Notes under the pieces: generated by a model | The model's database searches: none | Told to the model about the DNA's origin: nothing | The model's input: the letters and a program-made list of their open reading frames with translations, nothing else | Shown here: positions 1 to 5,221 of the stretch, one piece after another | Layout: each line of letters starts with the position of its first letter | How positions within the stretch are numbered: the stretch's first letter is position 1 | Program-made: the position numbers and the translations under genes | Assembly: GCA_002386045.1 (NCBI GenBank) | Contig: DGEQ01000090.1 | Span: 1,386-6,677 of the forward strand | Source: Hungateiclostridiaceae bacterium UBA3922 | Lineage (GTDB): Bacteria > Bacillota > Clostridia > Acetivibrionales > DTU013 | Direction of reading: 5' to 3' | Length of the DNA: 5,292 nucleotides

Positions 1-135
1 TTTTATCGGCTATTACTAAGGACGAAGAACATTAGATATTGTTCCATCATATTGCTGCCCTTATCAGGAAGTTCGGCTAACCGGGACAGTTCCGGAGTTA
101 TGGTGATCCCTGTTCTGCATATAAGTGCACGCAAA

Positions 136-170
136 GGTGATGCAATGTTCAGATGCTCCACCCTTTTTTT
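136..170 (+). terminator. Possible intrinsic terminator of an upstream transcript
   Basis: GGTG (136-139) can pair with CACC (159-162), and GCA (142-144) with TGC (154-156) inside it, separated by a 2x2 internal loop. Seven T residues follow at 164-170. The T-run is convincing but the stem is short and interrupted, so termination strength is uncertain. If real, it insulates the kinase gene from whatever lies upstream. Confidence 0.35.
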
Positions 171-209
171 GACGAAAAATACCCCGGATCGAAAAAGATA
201 TGAAGGATA

Positions 210-241
210 TTGACTTAATTTGTTGAATAAATAAATATGAT
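210..241 (+). promoter_or_regulatory. Possible sigma70 promoter for the histidine kinase
   Basis: TTGACT at 210-215 matches the -35 consensus at five of six bases. AAATAT (233-238) lies 17 bases downstream of it. A better -10, TATGAT (236-241), gives a long 20-base spacer. Either would start transcription near 245-250 and leave a leader of about 50 bases before the ATG at 297. It lies just after the terminator-like hairpin, which is a sensible place for a new transcription unit. Confidence 0.4.
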
Positions 242-296
242 TTCGCATTAGCTGGAGGATCATTGCAAAATTTCAACGAAAGCTGAGAGAAACGCG

Positions 297-2717
297 ATGC
301 TTCATGGGAAAAGCACGATGAACAGACATGACCCGGGCAGGCATAGCGCCGCGAAAATGGCGGCCTTCATCACGCCTGTCGTGCTGCTGTTGTGCTTTGC
401 GATAATGGCTGCCTTCGCATTTGCGGCGCCTGAAGGGGAGCATCGCAGCGTGCTGGTCATCCACTCGTATGACCAGGGACTGGCCTGGACTAACAGGCAG
501 AATGAAGGAATACTGAATACACTCGCCAATTCGGAAGAAAGCCTGAATATATACGTGGAATACATGGACTCCAGGAACTACCCGGAAAGAGAAAATCTCG
601 AGCGATTCCGTGAGTACTGCCGTTACAAGTATTCAGACCGGCATATCGATGTCGTCATCACCACCGACGAGATCGCACTGGGTTTTGCGCTGGAAAACCG
701 TGCCGAACTGTTCCTGGATACGCCTGTCATTTTTTCGGGGGTAAGTGAAGCTGTGGCAAAAGAGATGGTCGGCGGGAGGACCGGCGTGACCGGTGTCATT
801 GAGGAGACCGACCCTGTCGGCACCGTCCGGGCGGCCCTGGCGATAAACCCGGGCATAAGAAAAGTATACGTCGTGCTTGATGACAGGGGAAACGGCATCG
901 GGCAGGACGATCCGGCCGTCAGGTCGATCAGGGAAAATGTACCCGGGGTCGAAGTGGCCGCACTCAGCAGCAGTGATGCAGCCGAAGTGCTGGATGTGGT
1001 CAGGAAGGCTGAGGATGACAGTATTGTAGTATGTTCGGCGATCACCGCCGGCAATGCCGCAGGCATATCCGGGTTCGAGCACTTTTGCACCGCCCTGAAC
1101 CGGGAGAGCAGGGTACCCGTCTACCACCTGTATGATATAGGGTTCGGGAACGGCGGTATCGGCGGGAGCATGGTCATGGGCGCATTGCAGGGCGAAGAGG
1201 CTGCAAGGCTTGCCCTGAGGGTGCTTGCCGGCGAAGTCGCATCAGACATGCCTTTCGTACGGAAGAACACCACCCGTTACGTGTTCGACTACAAGGTGCT
1301 GCAGCGTTTCGGTATAGATACGGACCTGCTGCCTGTGGGCAGCGAGATAATAAACAGGCCCGAATCGTTCCTTGGAGATAACAGGGACGTGGTTCTTGCA
1401 GCCGTAGTCGTCATCGTGATCCTGCTTATCCTTATCACCGTCCTGCTGTTTTACCTGAAGAGACTGCAGGCGATGAAAAAGGAACTTTCGAAGAGCAATG
1501 CAAAACTGACCGGGCTGTACGAGGACCTTTCCCTTGCGAGCAGGAAACTCAAAAAGCAGTATGATGAACTGGTTGCGGTCCAGAAGGATCTTAGCATGAG
1601 CGAGTACAAATTTGAACTGCTCTTTGAAAAAATGATGAACGGATTCTACGTGTTCGAACCTGTATTCAATTCCGTGGGCAAAATCGTCGATATCAGGTTC
1701 CTGATGGTGAACCCCGGGTTTTTCAGCAATATCGGCATGGAAAAGACAGTGGTTGCAGGCAGGACATGGCTTGAGGTCTTCGGAAGCCCGAACAGGGACC
1801 TGGCGCGTTACCAGAACCTGCTCGATACGGGACGGTCGGAAAGGTTCGAGTCGTACGATCCCCAGAGGAAGCAATACTACCTGGTCGAACCGTTCCTGAT
1901 CGACAAAAACCAGGTCGGCGTGATATTCGAGAATATCACGGAGTATAAAAAGGCGCTCAAGGAAGTCAGGCAACTCAATGCCGAACTGGAAAAACGCGTG
2001 GCCGACAGGACGGCAAAGCTCAGGGAGGCCGTGGCCGAACTGGAATCGTTTGCCTACACGGTCTCGCATGACATGAAATCGCCGATGCGCGCCGTCGACG
2101 GCTATGTGCAGATACTTCTCGAGGATTTCGGCGACAAGCTCGACAGCGATGCGGTCCAGATGCTGAACAATATCCGCACCATAAGCAGGGAATCCATCGA
2201 TATGATCAACATGATCCTGCAGTATTCGAAGACTTCAGCGGCGGTACTGAACAAGGAGCCTGTGGAAATGGAGGCGCTGGTGACGGAAGTATTCAGCGAA
2301 CTCAGGCTCGGTTACCCGGACAGGGACATCAGGCTGGCCATCGAGACAAGCCTGCCGCGTGTGAACGTGGACCGTATACTGTTCAGGCAATTGCTGCAGA
2401 ACGTGATATCGAATTCGATGAAGTTCACAAGCGTCAGGGAGAAAGCCATTATAACCGTTGGATGCACTATAACGCAGGACCATTATGTTTTCTACATCAG
2501 GGACAACGGCATAGGTTTCGACATGAAGTATTCGGGCAAGCTGTTCGGGCTGTTCCAGAGACTGCACACGTCTGATGAGTTTGAGGGCAGCGGGATCGGC
2601 CTGGTTACGGTGAAAAAGATAATAGAGAAGCACGACGGGAAGGTGTGGATAGAGGGCAAGGTCGATGAAGGAGCTACCGTGTACTTCACGCTGCCGCTTG
2701 AGGCCTCGGCCCGGTGA
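297..2717 (+). CDS. Membrane sensor histidine kinase with ABC-type substrate-binding sensor domain and PAS
   Basis: 806 residues. Basic N-tail, then a hydrophobic segment (about 22-44) ending in AFAAP, acting as signal anchor or signal peptide. Residues about 50-355 form an extracytoplasmic domain resembling ABC_sub_bind proteins (VLVIHSYDQGLAWTNRQNEG near its start, VITTDEIALGFA, TPVIFSGV, GGIGGSMVMG). A second TM segment covers 364-386, then a coiled coil (about 387-434), a PAS-like domain (about 436-548) and a second coiled coil (550-585). HisKA has SHDMKSPMRAVDGY with phospho-acceptor His591. HATPase_c shows the N box (Asn702, Asn706), G1 box DNGIGFD (736-742), F box LFGLFQRLH and G2 box GSGIGL (764-769), so the kinase looks catalytically complete. 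There is no receiver domain and no response regulator in view. Start: ATG297 has only a weak upstream purine stretch; ATG318 (Met8) has GGGAA 7 bases upstream and is a reasonable alternative. The ligand cannot be told from sequence; related sensors often bind small organic molecules. Confidence 0.93.
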   Translation: MLHGKSTMNRHDPGRHSAAKMAAFITPVVLLLCFAIMAAFAFAAPEGEHRSVLVIHSYDQGLAWTNRQNEGILNTLANSEESLNIYVEYMDSRNYPERENLERFREYCRYKYSDRHIDVVITTDEIALGFALENRAELFLDTPVIFSGVSEAVAKEMVGGRTGVTGVIEETDPVGTVRAALAINPGIRKVYVVLDDRGNGIGQDDPAVRSIRENVPGVEVAALSSSDAAEVLDVVRKAEDDSIVVCSAITAGNAAGISGFEHFCTALNRESRVPVYHLYDIGFGNGGIGGSMVMGALQGEEAARLALRVLAGEVASDMPFVRKNTTRYVFDYKVLQRFGIDTDLLPVGSEIINRPESFLGDNRDVVLAAVVVIVILLILITVLLFYLKRLQAMKKELSKSNAKLTGLYEDLSLASRKLKKQYDELVAVQKDLSMSEYKFELLFEKMMNGFYVFEPVFNSVGKIVDIRFLMVNPGFFSNIGMEKTVVAGRTWLEVFGSPNRDLARYQNLLDTGRSERFESYDPQRKQYYLVEPFLIDKNQVGVIFENITEYKKALKEVRQLNAELEKRVADRTAKLREAVAELESFAYTVSHDMKSPMRAVDGYVQILLEDFGDKLDSDAVQMLNNIRTISRESIDMINMILQYSKTSAAVLNKEPVEMEALVTEVFSELRLGYPDRDIRLAIETSLPRVNVDRILFRQLLQNVISNSMKFTSVREKAIITVGCTITQDHYVFYIRDNGIGFDMKYSGKLFGLFQRLHTSDEFEGSGIGLVTVKKIIEKHDGKVWIEGKVDEGATVYFTLPLEASAR

Positions 2718-2727
2718 CCCGGTATGG

Positions 2728-2763
2728 CAGGTGCAGGCCGGCTCCGACCGTGCGATGCACTTG
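2728..2763 (+). other. Possible intergenic RNA stem-loop after the kinase gene
   Basis: CAGGTGCA (2728-2735) can pair with TGCACTTG (2756-2763), eight pairs with one G-U, and a smaller CGG/CCG helix fits inside. No T-run follows, so it is not an intrinsic terminator. It could stabilise or allow processing of the upstream mRNA, or be chance. Confidence 0.25.
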
Positions 2764-2774
2764 TCCAGGCTCCC

Positions 2775-2805
2775 GTACAGGAACCACAGCGGTTTGTATA
2801 TTTTT
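2775..2805 (+). terminator. Weak terminator-like or attenuator hairpin between kinase and GGDEF-EAL genes
   Basis: GTACA (2775-2779) and AACC (2782-2785) can pair with GGTT (2791-2794) and TGTAT (2795-2799), leaving a GG bulge and a five-base loop. ATTTTT follows directly. The stem is AT-rich with one wobble pair, so it would be leaky at best. The same bases contain a -10-like TATATT (2797-2802) with a poor -35 (CGTACA, 2774-2779, spacing 17), so a weak internal promoter is an alternative reading. Confidence 0.28.
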
Positions 2806-2836
2806 GCACAGAGAGAAGAAAGGATGATCGGGATCT

Positions 2837-4477
2837 ATGATGAAGGACAGGCAAAAAACAGCGTTGAAGACCGCGCTGATCTATATGGCTGCAGGCGTTG
2901 CCTGGATAATAGTGACCGATAGCCTGCTGAGCCTGATCACGGCCGAAAAGGGTGCATTTTCGTGGATCAGCATCATAAAAGGCCTGGTTTTCGTAGCCGT
3001 GTCGGCAGCCATTGTTTACGCACTCGTGCAGGATCTGCTCAAAAGGCTGATGGAACTCGAATTCGATCTGCTCCGGGCAAGCGATGAGGCTGAAAGCTCA
3101 AAAAGGGAAGCAGCTACGTCATACGAGCAGTTGCTGGCACTTAAAAAGAAACTGTACGATATGGCATATTTCGACCAGTTGACAGGTCTTCGCAACCAGA
3201 TGTCGCTCCAGGAGGATGTCGGCAAAGTGATAGGCACCGGCAGCAAGTTCGCGCTGCTTTTCCTGGATATTGACAACTTCAAATACGTGAATGATACGCT
3301 GGGTCATTCTTTCGGAAACCTGATCCTGAAGGAGATAAGCAGCAGATTTGCCGGCCTTATGGAGGAGAACTGCGACCTGTACAGGCTTGCGGGCGACAAG
3401 TTCATCGTCATCTGCAGGGAAATAAAGGGGATACTCGATATTGAGCAGTTTGCGCTGAAGATACTCAAGAGCTTCAAGGAAGCAGTCGTCGTCGAGGGCA
3501 AGTCCTTCTTCCATTCCGTGAGCATCGGTGTTTCCGTGTATCCGGAACACGGGCAGACGTACAGTGACCTGCTCAAATGCGCCGAGATAGCCCTTTACAA
3601 GGCCAAGGAGTCCGGCAAGAACAGGATCGTCATATACCGGGAATCCATGGTTTCCACGATACATGAGTGGGTGGAAACAGAGAGGTACCTGAGGAACGCA
3701 CTGGAAAAGAGCGAGTTCGAACTGTACTTCCAGCCGCAGTACAGCGTCGAGAAAGGCGATATTTCAGGATTCGAAGCGCTTATAAGGTGGAGGAACGATG
3801 AAATGGGTTTCGTGATGCCCGGCAAGTTCCTCAAAGTGGCTGAAGATACCAACATGATCATTGCGATAGGGGAGTGGGTGCTGAGAAACGCCTGTATATT
3901 CCTGAAAAGATTGCAGCAGGAAGGCTTCGGTGACAGGACCGTTTCCGTGAACGTGTCGAAGATGCAGATACTGCAGGACGATTTTGCCGATTCGCTGCTT
4001 GAAATAATCGAAATCGCCGGTATAGACCCGCAAAGCCTTGAGATCGAGGTGCCGGAGAGCATACTGATCGAGTATTACGACCTGGTGACGGAGAAACTGA
4101 ACACTCTCAAGGATCACGGAGTCAGGGTCACTATCGACAATTTCGGAAAGGGATACTCGGCGCTCAATTACCTGCGGAAACTGCCTATCACGTCGGTGAA
4201 ACTGGACAAGACTTTCTCCGATATCATAACGATCGGGGAAGAAAGCAGGATATTGACGGATTTCATGATCAAGCTTGCCAGGAGCGCACAACTGCATATC
4301 ATCGGCGACGGCGTTGAGAACAGGGAACAGTTCGAATACCTTATCCGGAACGGGTGCAAAAGGCTCCAGGGATATTATATAAGCAGACCGCTTCCTGAAA
4401 GGGAGGCATTGAGGAAACTGCAGGAGGCTGCAGCCAGGATGGCCGGTGATGCCGATGCGGTCAAAACCGAAGAGTGA
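2837..4477 (+). CDS. Two-TM GGDEF-EAL protein, both domains degenerate
   Basis: 546 residues. The N-terminus is a two-helix membrane module (TM about 12-34 and 43-64) of the ALIY...W-I...D-LL type that often precedes GGDEF or kinase domains, followed by a coiled coil (66-108). The GGDEF domain (about 109-268) keeps Asp144 and Asn152 of LDIDNFKYVND but reads AGDKF at 185-189. Asn161 replaces the guanine-contacting Asp (PleD D344), and the I-site positions are Glu176 and Cys179 instead of R and D. The EAL domain (about 285-530) keeps EAL (313-315), Asn372, Glu404, Lys455 and Gln511, but DDFGTG is DNFGKG (434-439) and AEGVET is GDGVEN (490-495), so the catalytic-base Glu is Asp491. Cyclase activity is very unlikely and phosphodiesterase activity doubtful; a GTP or c-di-GMP receptor role is inferred. 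It follows the kinase gene by 119 bases on the same strand, so co-transcription is possible. ATG2837 is chosen over ATG2840 arbitrarily; AAAGGA (2818-2823) is rather distant. Confidence 0.93.
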   Translation: MMKDRQKTALKTALIYMAAGVAWIIVTDSLLSLITAEKGAFSWISIIKGLVFVAVSAAIVYALVQDLLKRLMELEFDLLRASDEAESSKREAATSYEQLLALKKKLYDMAYFDQLTGLRNQMSLQEDVGKVIGTGSKFALLFLDIDNFKYVNDTLGHSFGNLILKEISSRFAGLMEENCDLYRLAGDKFIVICREIKGILDIEQFALKILKSFKEAVVVEGKSFFHSVSIGVSVYPEHGQTYSDLLKCAEIALYKAKESGKNRIVIYRESMVSTIHEWVETERYLRNALEKSEFELYFQPQYSVEKGDISGFEALIRWRNDEMGFVMPGKFLKVAEDTNMIIAIGEWVLRNACIFLKRLQQEGFGDRTVSVNVSKMQILQDDFADSLLEIIEIAGIDPQSLEIEVPESILIEYYDLVTEKLNTLKDHGVRVTIDNFGKGYSALNYLRKLPITSVKLDKTFSDIITIGEESRILTDFMIKLARSAQLHIIGDGVENREQFEYLIRNGCKRLQGYYISRPLPEREALRKLQEAAARMAGDADAVKTEE

Positions 4478-4552
4478 GTGCAGGCACCGCAAGCTGGGAC
4501 ACAGTCCTGAAACCGGGTGCAGTTTTCAGATGCGGTGGCCTGGCATGGAGCA

Positions 4553-4580
4553 TCCGGCCGTGGCCGGACTACGTTGTTTT
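4553..4580 (+). terminator. Possible intrinsic terminator of the GGDEF-EAL gene
   Basis: TCCGGCC (4553-4559) and GGCCGGA (4562-4568) form a perfect seven-base inverted repeat; six pairs can form around a four-base loop. TTGTTTT (4574-4580) follows after a five-base spacer. It sits about 75 bases past the stop codon, between convergent genes, where a terminator is expected. The imperfect T-run and spacer lower confidence. The opposite strand has no T-run for the convergent gene. Confidence 0.4.
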
Positions 4581-4590
4581 CCTGCCGGGT

Positions 4591-4869
4591 CTACTTTGCC
4601 GGCGCTTCTTCGAGATCCTTGCCTTCACGGATCTTGGAACCTATCCGGGCTTTTTCGACTACCATGTCGATCAGCTTGTTTCTGATTTCGGACGGGGACT
4701 CTTCCAGGCCGAAGTATTCTTTCAGTTCCTCCAGGTATGACTTGTTTTCCAGTTCTTCGATATCGACGTGTTTTGACTTGTCACCGCTGCTCAGTATGAA
4801 CTGTCCCTTGAAGATATAGTTGTCTTCAGTGATGTCGAGGCCCGACATGAGAAGCTGGTCTGTCCTCAT
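4591..4869 (-). CDS. Small acidic protein of unknown function
   Basis: 92 residues; I do not recognise the family. The start is ATG at 4869, preceded on the minus strand by AGAGGGGG (4885-4878) with an 8-base spacer. The frame stays open upstream to a TTG at 4968, but that codon has no ribosome site and lies only about 12 bases from the predicted transcription start. The protein has no membrane segment, signal peptide or cysteine. The first 30 residues (TEDNYIFKGQFILSSGD) look beta-strand-like. The rest is highly charged and probably helical (DIEELENKSYLEELKEYFG, then EIRNKLIDMVVEKARIGSKI), ending in a polar acidic tail. It converges on the GGDEF-EAL gene and diverges from the OadG-like gene. 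A clear promoter and strong ribosome site support it as a real, well-translated gene. Confidence 0.75.
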   Translation of the reverse strand: MRTDQLLMSGLDITEDNYIFKGQFILSSGDKSKHVDIEELENKSYLEELKEYFGLEESPSEIRNKLIDMVVEKARIGSKIREGKDLEEAPAK

Positions 4870-4877
4870 AATTACTA

Positions 4878-4885
4878 CCCCCTCT
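4878..4885 (-). promoter_or_regulatory. Strong ribosome binding site fixing the start of the 92-residue protein
   Basis: Read on the minus strand this is AGAGGGGG, 8 bases before ATG4869. No comparable purine stretch precedes the upstream TTG at 4968, so this site decides the start. Confidence 0.75.
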
Positions 4886-4893
4886 GTAACATT

Positions 4894-4906
4894 GTATTGG
4901 CAATAC
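4894..4906. repeat. 13-base palindrome next to the ribosome site of the 92-residue protein gene
   Basis: GTATTGGCAATAC is a perfect palindrome around its central base. It lies in the predicted 5' leader of the minus-strand gene, 8 bases upstream of its ribosome site. As RNA it would form a five-pair hairpin with a triloop; as DNA it could be a dimeric repressor site downstream of the promoter. Which, if either, cannot be told from sequence. Confidence 0.35.
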
Positions 4907-4942
4907 GGGTCTGATATAACACCGGGTACATGAAGCATGCCG

Positions 4943-4975
4943 TGATGCTGGTTGGAAGTGCGGATCAAAGCATCA
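4943..4975 (-). other. Possible 5' leader hairpin of the 92-residue protein gene
   Basis: TGATGCT (4943-4949) and AGCATCA (4969-4975) are perfect inverted repeats of seven bases with a 19-base loop. On the minus-strand transcript this stem would form within about five bases of the predicted 5' end, a position typical of mRNA-stabilising or regulatory hairpins. Confidence 0.3.
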
Positions 4976-4986
4976 TCGTTACTCTT

Positions 4987-5015
4987 ATTGTACCATCTTT
5001 TTCACCATTTGAAAA
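4987..5015 (-). promoter_or_regulatory. Extended -10 sigma70 promoter for the 92-residue protein
   Basis: On the minus strand, TTTTCA (5015-5010) is followed after exactly 17 bases by TACAAT (4992-4987), preceded by TGG, which supplies the extended -10 TG. Transcription would start near 4980 and give a 5' leader of about 110 bases before ATG4869. Confidence 0.6.
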
Positions 5016-5040
5016 CGCTGAATATGTGCACTTCACTGTA

Positions 5041-5069
5041 TTGACTTTTACTTTTTTTATCCTTATAAT
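5041..5069 (+). promoter_or_regulatory. Near-consensus sigma70 promoter for the OadG-like gene
   Basis: TTGACT (5041-5046, five of six) and TATAAT (5064-5069, six of six) are separated by exactly 17 bases. This is the best promoter in the window. Transcription would start near 5076, about 145 bases before the ATG at 5222, so the gene would have a long leader. The minus-strand promoter begins 26 bases away, making this a compact divergent control region. Confidence 0.7.
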
Positions 5070-5162
5070 AAAGCTGTTGCGCGTGGATGTATCAAGACAG
5101 GAGCACAAAAGGACTTGATAGGTTCTTTTTATTTGCCATCCTTTGACAAAAAATTAACATGT

Positions 5163-5191
5163 TTGAAGGGCGCAATATAAAGCAATATATA
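5163..5191 (+). promoter_or_regulatory. Possible second, leader-proximal promoter for the OadG-like gene
   Basis: TTGAAG (5163-5168) and TATATA (5186-5191) are 17 bases apart, each matching consensus at four of six bases. It is much weaker than the promoter at 5041-5069 and in an AT-rich stretch where such matches arise easily. Confidence 0.25.
5172..5189. repeat. Ten-base-spaced direct repeat GCAATATA x2
   Basis: GCAATATA occurs at 5172-5179 and 5182-5189, exactly one helical turn apart, about 35-50 bases before the ATG of the OadG-like gene. It could be a regulator half-site pair, or just AT-rich sequence. Confidence 0.3.
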
Positions 5192-5208
5192 CAATAATGG
5201 ATTGGTAA

Positions 5209-5216
5209 GGGAGGGT
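5209..5216 (+). promoter_or_regulatory. Ribosome binding site of the OadG-like gene
   Basis: GGGAGGGT lies 5 bases before ATG5222 and is strongly complementary to the 16S rRNA 3' end, which supports this start despite the short visible coding part. Confidence 0.7.
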
Positions 5217-5221
5217 GCAGG

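Larger units (their letters stand above)
1..296. other. Upstream region without a convincing gene
   Basis: This stretch is clearly more AT-rich than the genes that follow. Frame +1 is open from the window edge to a TGA at 211-213 (70 codons), so it could be the tail of an upstream gene. However, its translation resembles no family I know, and a terminator-like hairpin at 136-170 lies inside it. A minus-strand frame (263 down to 3, 86 codons) is also open but has no ribosome site before its ATG and no recognisable domain. A short inverted repeat (CCGG-N7-CCGG with a flanking TAA/TTA pair, 78-100) is present. I see no tRNA, rRNA or riboswitch that I can name. The region is best read as the 3' end of an upstream transcript plus the promoter region of the kinase gene. 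Confidence 0.5.
5076..5221 (+). promoter_or_regulatory. Long, potentially structured 5' leader of the OadG-like gene
   Basis: Three complementary pairs fall in the first half of the predicted leader. GGATG (5085-5089) matches CATCC (5137-5141). TATCAAG (5090-5096), directly next to it, matches CTTGATA (5114-5120). AAAAGGAC (5107-5114) pairs with GTTCTTTT (5122-5129, one G-U), followed by TATTT, giving a weak terminator-like hairpin whose loop is the 3' arm of the second helix. The second and third helices therefore compete or interact, as in an attenuator. I do not recognise a known riboswitch class, and helices this short can occur by chance. Confidence 0.35.

Noticed and set aside
125..160. 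CGCAAAG near 130 as a possible c-di-GMP-I (GEMM) riboswitch core
   Set aside because: The required GGCAAA and GAAA tetraloop elements upstream are missing and the surrounding bases do not fit the P1/P2 layout.
1..213. Open frame +1 of 70 codons from the window edge as the tail of an upstream gene
   Set aside because: No family resemblance and it runs through a terminator-like hairpin; it cannot be excluded without upstream sequence, so it is not called as a CDS.
3..263. Open minus-strand frame of 86 codons in the upstream region
   Set aside because: No ribosome site before its ATG, no recognisable domain, and it overlaps a likely promoter and terminator.
1242..2069. Long minus-strand frame of 275 codons inside the kinase gene
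   Set aside because: Mirror of a real gene on the opposite strand; the plus strand encodes clear TM, PAS and kinase motifs across it.
3764..4492. Long minus-strand frame of 242 codons opposite the EAL domain
   Set aside because: Shadow frame; the plus strand shows ordered EAL catalytic-site motifs.
4474..4819. Several short plus-strand frames opposite and before the 92-residue gene
   Set aside because: No ribosome sites and no recognisable domains; they overlap a better-supported minus-strand gene.
4870..4968. Upstream extension of the 92-residue protein to TTG4968
   Set aside because: No ribosome site, almost no room after the predicted transcription start, and a much better start at 4869.
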